DNA from: Salminus brasiliensis
Taxonomy: Eukaryota > Chordata > Actinopteri > Characiformes > Bryconidae
NCBI RefSeq assembly: GCF_030463535.1
Contig: NC_132887.1
Coordinates: 19,139,358-19,203,357, forward strand
Direction: 5' to 3'
Length of the DNA: 64,000 nucleotides
The first letter of the stretch is position 1, and each line of letters starts with the position of its first letter. The notes beneath the pieces were generated by a model. The model made no database searches. It saw only the letters and a program-made list of their open reading frames with translations, and was not told where the DNA came from. Positions 10,986 to 21,840 of this stretch are shown piece by piece. The translations under genes were made by a program, and so were the position numbers.

Positions 10986-11992
10986 CGAACAGTCGAATTA
11001 GCATGATTTATAACTATTTTTTAAATTTATTTTAGAATGAGAAATGCTAGGCTAACATTGCTAACAAACATCTCACCAAATGAATCCAGATCTTCACTGG
11101 AAAAGAAAGTCTTTATTGAAATTATTTAAAAAAATTTAGCTGCCACATTTAACCCAGCCATGACATTGAATATACAATGAGCACACATGCAACCAGAGCG
11201 ATGGCCAGCTATCTCTCAACTGTACCTGTGGAGCAGTCGCAGGTGAAGCTTCTTCTTTACTGTGAATGCTAAGGTAGGAGAAAGCACTGTTTCTTCACTT
11301 CCTAAGCATCCTGGCAGTTTAGGGGATTGAACCGTCAGCCTTTGTGGCCCCAAGCCCTCTTCTCTAACCTTCTTTAGCCACAGAGATGAGTCATCATGAT
11401 TTAGGCAACTGTATGACTTAGTTGAGTCTATAAAAACAAAAATAATATTTCATATTTGCTGCAAGCCTATTCACTAGATTTTTCAAAACTTGTTTATGTA
11501 CTTGTTTATAAACAAATGAAATATTGGCATGTAAACAAAAAAAATCAGATTGGTGACAGTCTAAGCCCAGTGTTTGTTAGCAACATTAGCTTGGCATCTC
11601 TCGTTTTAAACTAATGAAGCGAGCTTCAGATATCAAACATGTCTTGGCTGATTGACTGCGTCTGGGATTAGGCATTAATCATGTTTATTAAAATTTCCAC
11701 CTAATTAGTCCTTTAACTTTCATATGAGGTTTATGTGTACTGTCTCATATTTTAGCTACATGAAAGCAACTGTTTGGGGGAAAACTAAGACTTTAGACAT
11801 TTTCTCCTTTTAATCAGCCAAGATATGTTTGGTTTCTAAAGTGTTTTGATTTCTTTAGTTTCAAGGCTAACTCTTTGGTCCCCCAGTGCAAAACTAAAGA
11901 AGCAACCTGCACACACAAATATGTTTGGATTAAGGTGAAAACATTTGGAAAAAGGTGTAAATTGGATTGTTCATCAAACTATCCCTTTAAAG
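10969..11992. mobile_element. About 1 kb TIR element abutting the crip2 3' end
   Basis: TTAAAGGAATAGTTT at 10969-10983 and AAACTATCCCTTTAA at 11977-11991 are near-perfect inverted copies. Inside them GCTAGGCTAACATTGCTAAC (about 11047) and GTTTGTTAGCAACATTAGCT (about 11571) form a second inverted pair. No transposase frame is visible, so this is a non-autonomous DNA element, class not determined. Confidence 0.65.
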
Positions 11993-13145
11993 TTGTGATG
12001 TCATGTCCCAGCTCTTCCAACATAAAGCAATATGGCCCAGCCGGAGCACACCTTTGTCCACAACAACCTTAATCACGCAGCACAGTAAAGCAGGTCCTCT
12101 GGACAGAGTGGTTGTTCACTGATATCAGCTAAATATAACAGAGCGAAACATTCTGAGGGAGCATTTTTCAGATATGGAGGAGCTGGGTTGTTTTAACGGT
12201 CTGCTGACAGGCAGATCAATCTCACCTCAGAGCCTCTTCACACAGGTGCAGCGCAGCAGCACTTTGCCATAAATCTCCCAAGATATTCACCAACCCAGAT
12301 TTGCTCCTTGGCTGACTAACAGCATTCCTACGTCAAAGTATTTTACCTTTAGTTTAAAATATAGGAAGAGTAAAGTAAAGGGATGGCTCTTCTTTTTAAA
12401 GAGGTGCGGACTCTTCTTTTATGTTAAAGCTCACGGGAGGTTGAGAGGTATAGAGGGCTTTGTGGTAGGTGCCTATTGATTGAGTAGCTGAGACGAGTAT
12501 TTATGGAGCGTTTTTTAGAAAAATGACAAAGGTTGGTCTAAGACCAATGAGTGAAAGGAACGACTAAGCTGTTTAATGTATTACATGTGGTCTGAATATT
12601 AGAGAACTACCCGCATACCTGCATATCTCCTTGCGGCGAAAATACACATTGTTAGGAGTAGGAATTAGCTGATAGGAGCCTTTAGGTTCACCTTTAATGA
12701 CAATACGTTCTTGTGGAATGTGCATTAGTACTCAATGACTGTTACTGCCATGATGTTTAGTTGCTGTAGTCGGGCTGCATACTTCCATGGATTGACTGTA
12801 GCTTGAGAAAGGGTAGCCCACACTTTAAGTCCTGCTGCTTCTGTCTTTTTAATCCCATATTAAAGTTTATACACTGCTCTACTTTGTGCTTCTGGTCTGT
12901 TTCGTGTGGAAATTTCATGAAGTGAGTACAGTTTAGGTGGATGCCATTTGTCAAAGGTTTAATTAAAAGGGAAAAGATTATATAATAAACTACATTTCCA
13001 ATAAATCAAAGACTATATGGATATAATGAGGCCATTGCTGTCCAATAAAGGTGTTCTCCAGTGAATAATCATCCACATCTAAAAGGTACAGCAAAACCTT
13101 AGAACTATGTATTTGTCCATACAGTTTTTGGGACATTACTACCTA
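11993..13145. other. Intergenic, no gene seen
   Basis: No coding, RNA or repeat family is recognised. AATAAA at 13044-13049 could end a long crip2 3'UTR. Confidence 0.5.
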
Positions 13146-13410
13146 CACTCTTAAAAATAAAGGTGCTTCAAATGTTTTTGAGCAACTCCATAGAAGCGCT
13201 ACTTTTGGTTCCATAAAAAAAAAAAACTTTTGTTCTAGTAATAGAGTTTGTAATAGTTCGTAATACAGATATACGAGTTGGGTTAAGGTCTAAGGTTCTA
13301 GAAGAACTTTAAATGTACTGGTTGTTTACCAATTTAAAGGTGATAAAAGTGGTTCTTCTACGGCATCGCTCAAAAAAACATTTGAAGACCTTCATTGTTA
13401 GGAGTGGAAT
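13146..13410. mobile_element. Palindromic non-autonomous DNA element (TIR: AAAGGTGCTTCAAATG type)
   Basis: CACTCTTAAAAATAAAGGTG, CTTCAAATGTTTTTGAGCA and TTTTGGTTCCATAAA on the left are answered on the right by GTGGTTCTTCTACGGCATCG, CTCAAAAAAACATTTGAAG and CCTTCATTGTTAGGAGTG. This is a widespread fish foldback/hAT-like MITE layout. Related pieces are at about 4925-5040, 30407-31060 and 47220-47310. Confidence 0.75.
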
Positions 13411-14647
13411 GAAGGTCAGTGTTCTCCAGTGATAAGACTTAAGGCCTGAAAGCTGCGACAAAACCTGCGAACTACGGATCTGATGTCATACTACAAACAG
13501 GATAATAAGAAGCGCCTCTCTTCCTGTGTTTTACTGTTGACATCAGCACCTTGATCATAGCAGGCTGACTGTTGGACCTTTCCTCCACCACACCCTGCTG
13601 TTAACTCAAAAACCAAGGCCACACTCGACTCGCGGAGTCACAACCCTCCCTCCCTGAACCTGAGGAGTATTTGTCTTTTGATTACAGTACATTTACACTT
13701 CACTTTTCCTCAGCCCTCAGCCATGACGGACCACCGGTAACAAAGCACACCTCCCTGACATGCAAAAAAATGCAGCTGATCTAGCCATTATACGCCACAT
13801 ACTAACTGCACAAAAGATACCTTCATTTGGTGTCACTGTGATGAATATTGCTGTGAGGTTAACGTACTGGCAAGGTTTAACAATGGAGCTTTACCAAATC
13901 GAGCCTGAAACGAAGGGGGTTATTTGAGATAATCAAAGGAAGAGCCCAATATTTCAGCAGTTAAACAGTGAGTGACTAAATGTCATCCAGTTTCTACTGG
14001 CAAGTAATGCCACATGTGCTGCAGAAGAGTTTCACCCTGACCTAATGCCAAGATAATTCAATGAGGGCAAGGCCGAAGCAGTTTCTGACTTTCTATTTGC
14101 ACACATAGAGAACTGGTAATGTTACATAGTTCCCTTCAAGATATGAGTCTTGCACAGATGCGCAGAATATTGAGTATCTGAATTGGGCTATTATTAAAAA
14201 AGCCAGGTTTAAAGTTACATAAATAGCACCAATATCAGACACTGGGGGCACAAGGGAGTTCATTGTTATGGATGTTCTGGCTGAGGGGCTTCAAGTAGGC
14301 CAAAGTTGTAAGGCTGTGTCAGAGTAAGAGGGTTGAAGGATATTTTAAAAACATTCAAATCAATTTTGCCAACAAACATTAATACATTTACTAATTTACT
14401 AAGACTAATAAATAACCTTAATTACCTGAATCACTAAATCACCTCCTTTCCTTTCTACTTGCCTCGCAAGTAAAATAATAAAATAGTTTTACTACAATTA
14501 TGTTGTCATTTTAATGAAAAAAATGGTTAACAAATTAAAAATATTAGCAAATACATCAATAAAATTACAAAATCATATATATGTGTTGAATTAATTTGTA
14601 TTAATTTATTTTAAATATTATGCTTTCAGGCATTTTTAGGCTGTAGT
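13411..14647. other. Intergenic, no gene seen
   Basis: A moderately GC-rich stretch (13560-13740) is followed by AT-rich DNA (14340-14640). No repeat or gene recognised. Confidence 0.5.
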
Positions 14648-14820
14648 TAATTGGCCATGGTGAGAAGGAGTTGGACCAAGGGTTGGTGTAGATGCAGGTA
14701 CATGTAGACCAATAGTGGTGTTGAGAAGGCGGGACTTAAACAGTTTGACCAATAGTTGATGTATCCTGGCACATGTAGACCAATAATTGCGGTGAGAAGG
14801 CGGGGCTTAAACAGGTAAAA
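14648..14820. repeat. Minisatellite-like repeat, about 71-bp period, CCAAT-rich
   Basis: ACATGTAGACCAATA recurs at 14700 and 14771, GAGAAGGCGGG at about 14723 and 14795, and a partial unit begins near 14658 (GAGAAGGAGTTGGACCAA). Each unit carries ACCAAT and GGCGGG/CTTAAACAG words. Confidence 0.65.
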
Positions 14821-14939
14821 TGGTAAATTCACACACGGAATGAAATAGAACCAAAGATGATGTGAAGTCAATGAGAAATCCTGGATCCATTTCCCACAAT
14901 TTAGACACATACTTTACATCACAAAAAGAGGACCTGCCA

Positions 14940-15190
14940 GGGAAAAATGATCACCCTATGTGTTTCACTGCTGTGTATGTGTGTGATCACTGCACGGATG
15001 GGTTAAAGGCGGTAGCCGAATTCCATCTGTGTCACAAAAATGGCCCAAACATGTGTGTATGGTTGTCTTGTCTTGTCCAAGGACTGCTACTGGTGAAGCA
15101 TGGTGTGTTTGACCAGCCAAGGAATCAAACCCTGGTGTGCCAGGCCGAAGGGGATGTTGTTAACCTCTACACTACACCAACCACCAGTGT
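14940..15190 (-). mobile_element. tRNA-derived SINE, minus strand, second 3' tail type
   Basis: Read on the minus strand it starts GGTTGGTGTAGTGTAGAGG followed by TTAACAAC near 15184 and carries the B-box-like GGGTTTGATTCC. This is the same tRNA-like head as the SINE at 6561. Its tail (GGATGGGTTAAAGGCGG on the + strand near 15000) is different and lacks the L2 end. Confidence 0.65.
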
Positions 15191-15914
15191 GTTTATATCT
15201 GCTGGCCTGATGCCACAGCTGGGGGTGTGACAGGCAGCAGTGCAAATATTCTATGTACTTGTCTATTTATCCCAAGACATAAGCTCACATGGAGTTTGGG
15301 AGAATACATTGTCAGGTTTGCCATAGTTTGAATGAAGTTCTCAAGAAGATGAAGCATAAATACAACCAGTGAACCAGCACGGTTTGCAAAGGTTGGCCCA
15401 TCTTGGTCTGATCCCACAGAAGAGCTGCAGCAGAAGCTCCTGTAAAAGGTAATGCTGTGGAGTCCATGGCTCAACAGAACAGAGCTATCCAGGGGGACCA
15501 ACACAGTACTATGCAGGAGGTTTTCATGTTATGGCTGATCACTGTATGCATGTTGCCCAATACAGTGTGCACAAAGGTTTTGGCACTCCTGCTATCAAAA
15601 ACATAAAAAGAAATAAAAATGTCAAAATTAAATATGACAATTTTATTGACAATTGTTATGAATTTATCATATAAATAAAACATAACATATAAAATACATC
15701 ATAAACATCAGCCCTATTTTATGTTATGTTTTAAAGAGGTTTAAAAGATTTGTTCACTCAACAAGCCATGTAAAACTCCTATAGGCTACAGGGATATGAT
15801 TACAGGCTAAATATACTGGCATCTGACCAGTACTTGTAATCCACTACATCTCAACCCACACAATTATGTGAAAATCACATTATATAAAACCATTAGATAA
15901 CAATTAAGCATTGA
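15191..15914. other. Intergenic, decayed Tc1-like end suspected
   Basis: GTGCACAAAGGTTTTGGCAC at about 15568 followed by an A/T-rich stretch resembles terminal parts of fish Tc1/mariner elements. Otherwise nothing is recognised. Confidence 0.35.
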
Positions 15915-16290
15915 ACATCCCATCCATCCATCTTTCCACTTTTCCACTTCTTCCTGGTCGTGGTAGTTCTGGAGCCAACACAGAATTATTGGGCCCAAGG
16001 CAGGAATACTCCCTGCACAGGGCGCCAGTCAATCACACAGTACCACACTCACACACAGACATCCACTCACACCTAGGGGCAATTTGTCATAGTTGATTCA
16101 CCCAGCATGTGTGTTTTTGGGAGGCGGGAGGAAACCGGAGTACCCGGAGGAAACCCACGCAGACACAGGGATAACACACCAAACTCCGCACTGACAGTGA
16201 CCAAGTGAGCAAAGATCAAACCCACAACCCCAGGCCTCTGGTGCTGTGTAGCAAACACACTACCTACAGCACTGCCATGGCGCCCTGGAA
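15915..16290. repeat. High-copy fish interspersed repeat (GGAAACCGGAGTACCCGGAG type)
   Basis: CAGGAATACTCCCTGCACAG, GGCGCCAGTCAATCACA, CACCTAGGGGCAATTTGTC, GGAGGAAACCGGAGTACCC and AAACCCACGCAGACACAGGG follow one another in the order of a very abundant teleost repeat. I recall the pattern but not a secure family name. Confidence 0.7.
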
Positions 16291-16629
16291 ATGTCTTCAC
16301 TACTATATAACAAATTCCTTCACATGAAAGAGGAAATGACATTACATCAACATATTGCAAGATATGAAGAAAATTACTTATATAATTTTTCCATATTTAG
16401 CATGGTGCTTTGACTAGGAAAAAGTACAGGCAGTATCCATAACTCCACTGGACTTTTCTTTCTGGACATTCCCTCATCAAACCCCACCCAAGGAAGTCTG
16501 CTGTTGCCTGGATACAACTGCAGAACGTTCCGGTTCCAGCTTCTGTAAAATCAGAGCAGTCTCAGCACTGAGGACGTACTGTTCCTATTACACACTCCTT
16601 AATGACGACAAGCAGTAGTGCTGCCTGCC

Positions 16630-16630
<1 letters not shown>

Positions 16631-16669
<39 letters not shown>
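16631..16669. repeat. (CA)n microsatellite
   Basis: About 19 CA units, nearly pure. Confidence 0.95.
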
Positions 16670-16671
<2 letters not shown>

Positions 16672-19546
16672 GAAACAGATCAGTGGTAGTCCTGTGGTGG
16701 TGATTGCCAAATGAAACTTTGTCTGGCCAGATAAAGCAAAGTTCAGAAGGGCCTGATGCAGTGAGGCCAGAGCAACCCCGGCTGTGAAGGAACACACACA
16801 TATTTAGCAGAGACTGACAGCCTTAGAGACATAAAGTAAGGCTGTAATGTGAACCGTTTACAAACCATTTAAAAATAAAAATCAATTGCTTTTCCCATTT
16901 CTTTTTCCTTTTTCCTCTGGAACACTGAATCTGCAGCGGGGCTTCTCTCAATCACACCCTGCAGTCATATTTGTGCCGTCTTATTCCCTAAATAGAAATA
17001 TCTTCCAGTAGAGCAAAAACATCATAGATTCATCTACCAGATGGCGAACCCTTTCAATAAAGTGAACATGCTATGTGGGGTCTGAATGGGTCACTAAGTT
17101 TCGGGACCAAACTCAGGAGTACCCATTACATCATCTTGGCCCTGATCCCGTCAAGCTTTCCATTGTTGTTTCCCCTGATAATCAGAATCTCCCTTCTCTT
17201 CATAGAACATGTGCACAATGTTTCATTAAAGTGAACTCCAAACTCCTTGAACCCCAGGCTCAGCTCCTTATTTTAAGACTTCTTATTCAGGAACTAATAA
17301 GGGTGCAGCAATTACAGATTTTATTAGCTGGTACTTTACAGCCAAACCTTCTAATAGCTCATTGGGCTAATGTTTATTAGCCAGTTTCGTAGGAACAGGC
17401 AACAAAGTCCATATTTGCTTGCACAATGTGGACTACATGAACACACTGAAAAACACGTTTATTGCTAAAGGTGTAACGACAAGTGTTTTCGTACCAATCC
17501 ATCACTATAAAGCTACGGACGAAGAGTTTTCAAGCAGTAGACATAGGCTGAAGAGCATAATGTGGAACCAAATATTACAAGCACAAGTTCCACCTGGAAA
17601 CCTTACACTGTAAGCCATTAGCAAGTAAAGTTTGGATTGTGGGAATTATAGCGCCCCCTTCTCTTTCATTGCCCAACGTATAGTGAATGGCAGTGTCCCA
17701 GTTGTGTCCTGAACACTAATACTATGAAGTAAACACTACATACTAATCTTTGTTCTCCCATTGTGGGATTATGGTGCCCAACGTGATGACACTGAAAAAC
17801 CAAACAGTTCAAAGTATACTTCTATCTGTATAACATATTACATACGTATATAAAACTAGTTAGTATCCGTTTGCAACTGGGACGGACCCAATGTCTCACA
17901 TTAATGCAAACATGCTAATATTTACACGCTACAGGCTAGGCCAGCTGTCTGCTCAAAATAAATGAAAAAGAGACCTAGGTTAGCTATGGTGTCCAAGCTA
18001 TGGTGTACGGACTTGTGTACGTTACAACCCCACATACTTTGAATTCTGACACAAAACAAGACATTTTACTCAAGCTATAGCAACAGCATTTAAATGTGGC
18101 ACACATATGGATAACTAAAACTTGATTCTGGTTGTAAAACTTCAATACAGAGCAAATAATGTCAATTCAAAATAATGTCTACATAATCCTATAGTCGCAA
18201 ATACTGGCAGATTCCGGGACATTGCTAATGCCGATCATGTAGCCTTAGTAAATGTTGTACCTATGCTATAAAACTAAGGCGTAAGTTATGTAGTTGTGAG
18301 CGTGAGCGTTTAAATATGAGCACACGTAAGCTTTAGGGTTTAATGGGTTGTAATGTGCAAAGCATAGTCTGGCGTCTGGCGTTCAGGAAAGCTCAGCCAC
18401 TTGGACATTCTGAAAGGAGATCCGTATGACAACAGGCAGCAGCTGACCCAGACACAGTCAACTGAGGACACATCTACTGATGATGCCTCTAACAGATTAA
18501 GTCCAGATTATTCTCACCCTCTGGTTTGATACTGCCAGTTGTCCATGTTCCTCTCACACAATTAAACCTTGAGAGCAGAGAGTTAACGTTGGCACCTGCT
18601 GCTACTACACAGTGCTGTGACTGATGGCTGGCAGAATGCTGGCTGTTGCAATCTGGTTGCTGTGTCGTGGCTGACTCTTCCACTAAATCGTTATCAACAT
18701 TAAAGTCACCATCCATCACTGTCCCTCACACCAACACCTCATCTGCTGTGTGAAAATGCAGTGCTCCATCCTCTGGCCTCCACCTCTTCTCTATTTTGAT
18801 CTTGCTTCTTTTTTCCCCTTTTCTAACAATCTGCAGATGGCAATCCAAAGCCGCAGATGTTCCCCAGCCTGAAAACACTTTGCATTTCTTATTTATTTGT
18901 ACGATCCATCTTCCCTCTTTTCTATCGAAAGTCCCGCAAGCTCAGACGCACTGCCAGATGTTGCTTGATTCAAACGTTCGACAGAACATAAAAGAACCCA
19001 TCTTTCAACTCTACTTGCTCCCACCTAGGGTCATTATGTACCACTTAAAGGCCTGATTTCCATAATGTCCCAGTGATGTGAGCCTGAAAGAGGAGACAGT
19101 TCCATACACTCTGAGGGTCCAGGCAGCCCAACAACACCCCACTCATAACCCACATGACCTCATCTGAACCTCTTACAGCTCTGACTTGCCATGAAATCAC
19201 ACTACAGGTGGGCTGGCAGACTTGCATTTCAAATTGATGAGTGTCGCATCGAGGTCTGAGAAGAAGGCACGCAGCCATTGGCAGAGCCTGGAGTTGTGAA
19301 TGTCTTCTTTTTGGACTTAAAACGATGGTTCAGCCAAAACACAAATTTGCACAGTTCTCTTCTAACTGGAAATGACATCCAAGACATGTTTGCTTCTTTA
19401 GTTTTGTACTGGAGCTACAAGGCTAATGGTACGGTGCCATTAAAAAAAAGTATTTGCTTCAGTTCCATTCAATGCCTTTTATATTGATCACAACTGATTC
19501 AATTTACCAAACAACATTGAACATAAGACCTGAGTAATGTAATTTC
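16670..19546. other. Intergenic, no gene seen
   Basis: No recognised gene or RNA. The minus-strand 76-codon frame at 18489-18719 has protein-like composition (acidic start, then Ser/Gln/His-rich) but no family and no splice context that I can support. 19310-19460 (GGTTCAGCCAAAAC, AAGGCTAATGG) may be an old DNA-element fragment. Confidence 0.45.
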
Positions 19547-19830
19547 ATGTTCTGGCCCTCTGTGAAAAGGTTACTCTACCAACCTAAACAGGAAAACAGT
19601 TATTTTAATGCATCTATGTTCCATTACATCAAACATAAAGCTAACATAGAACTACACGCGAATAATGCCATACCAACAGTCAAACATGGTGGTGGCAGTA
19701 TGAAGGTGTGGCGATGTTTTGCTGCTTCAGACCTGTCATAATTGACAAAACCATGAATTCTGTTCTCTTTGGACAGATATTGGCTGTCTGGCTACAACTG
19801 AAGAAAGGAAAAACTTGGCAGAGCCACAGT
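19547..19830 (+). pseudogene. Tc1/mariner transposase fragment (decayed)
   Basis: The + frame reads AIPTVKHGGGSMKVWRCFAA, which matches the catalytic-domain motif of fish Tc1-like DDE transposases (KHGGGSxxVWGCF) with Gly replaced by Arg. It is followed, after a stop and a frame change, by MNSVLF and LKKGKTW-like residues where the family has its next conserved block. Stops and frameshift mean it is inactive. No terminal repeats were found nearby. Confidence 0.8.
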
Positions 19831-21785
19831 TGTAATCATTAATCTGATACAGCAAGCCCCTGTTTCTTCTCCGTTCAGGTCTCAAAGCTTCCATTTACCT
19901 CCCCTGACCAACACACATCCCTCAAGAACCCAGATATAGAAAACAGACAACGTAGCAGAACCAGCTGCTTCATCATCTTATCGTTTCACTCCTTCTATTT
20001 GTCAGTGTTCGGACTGGGCCAACCAGGCTGGGAAAGATACACAGGGATAAACACAGCTCTGGTCTCTGCTTACTACAGCCCAGTCACTCACATCATAGAT
20101 CAGCCTAGTCTGAGATGTGCCTGCAACACGGCTCCACCGAACACCCCTGCCAAGCCAAACAGGAGAGCTATTCATCTGCTGTTCTGTTCTTCTTATTATC
20201 TGTCTGCCTGGGATGGTTCTAATGTAGTTAGATAGACACAGTCTGGGGAAATGAAACAGTTTCCACTGTTCATGTTGGCTGGGAAGGTGAAAGGGTGGGT
20301 GTTCCTTGTTGGGCAGCTTCTTTCATCCCACCAGGAGCAAGACAGCAAGCCATTAGGAAAACACTTTCGGAGACCTATACATCCTAGTTACTTAAATGAT
20401 GAAGTAATACATAGTCAGCTAGCTCCTATAGGAGTTAATAGGTCCTAGCTTTGAACCCTCTGCTTAGTCTCAGTTTAGCATTTTCCCTGCCCCTTACGTC
20501 TGCTAGAGCATTTGTGCAAAATGATTGCTTATGTCTGCTGGTCCTTTCCTTACTTTTGGCGCTGAACATCCTATGTTGTGCATGTGTTTATTTCCGGCCT
20601 CCCCATTGTGGCAGTTAATCTGGGATGCCTTCCCACAATTAATCTAACCCAGACCCCATGTTCCTCTCTCCTCTCTATTTTATCCTCTTCATCTGTTCCA
20701 TCCCTCAGAGACCACAGTCATTTTGGTTTAGGAGCACATACGACAGGCCTACACCGTCTGGAGTTTTAGGATAAAGATATTTGACAGCGTTAATGTAGGC
20801 TGTTTGTTTTCATGGCTTCTGTGTGTGTTGTGCTCTTGGTTGAGTTGGACAGTCAGTGTTCACCAAAAGGCCTAAACTTGCAGCAGTACAGGAGCCAAAG
20901 AGGCAACGCCCAGTGACGTCAGCATCTCTCCATGCTTTGCCCACTGGTCCATTTAAGGAAAATACAGTGGGTGGAGAAAGAGATCCAGAAATGAGGACAA
21001 ACAAGAGAAATGTTTGTTGAATGAGGAGAAATAAGAACTGGAGTAACGCTAAATCTATTTGGCTAAATACAGTGACATTTCTATAATGCAGAGTCTGGTT
21101 GTTCTTGTTCTTCCATGGATTTCCTTTTGGATATGTTGGAGAGCAGATTTTCAAATATTCAATGTCAGTGGATTGCAACACTGGACCTGAAGTTCCCCTG
21201 CCCTGCATAGTTTGTTGTGTTTCTTGCAAGGACTCTCTTGATCCAGCTTCACTATTAGAAAAAATGCAATAGTGCAATAGTGTTTATTCTGCAATATTGT
21301 GATTGTGAAAATGACAGGAATTTTCCCCAGAAGTCAGTGATCCAACATGTCACAATATGATGATGCACTCTGTGTATGGAAGACTCAAGTAAAATGAACG
21401 ATATTGATCATCCACCTCTTGTAGATACATCAAGGAAAATGAACAGGATTTTACATTTCTATCAAGCAGGAAAAAAATTATTACATTTTAATTAAATGGC
21501 ATTGAATGTCCTGTGATGTGATTATTGTGCATGCCCACATTGCAATGACAATGCTAAAATTATATATTGTGCAGCCCTACATTGTATTGTATAACTGTCC
21601 AAATAAATCAGCATTATGTAGCAAATTTGCCTTAAAATAACAGCTTTAAAAGCATTTTGATGGTAACACTGACCTAAAATATGGAGAATGGTTGTTTCTG
21701 TCATTGTCACTTGTTATGGCCCGGGAGTGTATGGTAGAGCAGCATGAGACCACTTGCAAGAACTGCCTAACACGAGATACATTAC
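19831..21785. other. Intergenic, no gene seen
   Basis: There is a unique-looking stretch with one 155-codon minus frame (20810-21277) of no recognisable family. TATATTGTGCAGCCCTACA near 21560 is the terminal word of a common fish DNA element, found in reverse near 59057. Confidence 0.45.
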
Positions 21786-21840
21786 AATCTTGTAAAATTA
21801 CTCTACCGCCTCAGTCCACATGCTTCTTTCACTTTGCTTG
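21786..21840 (-). repeat. Family-B repeat, short copy
   Basis: ACTCTACCGCCTCAGTCCAC followed by ATGCTTCTTTCACTTTG matches, on the same strand, 38118-38156 and the reverse of 24940-24975. Confidence 0.65.

Noticed and set aside
20810-21277. 155-codon minus-strand ORF
   Set aside because: It has no family motif, composition typical of chance reading, and no promoter or splice support.
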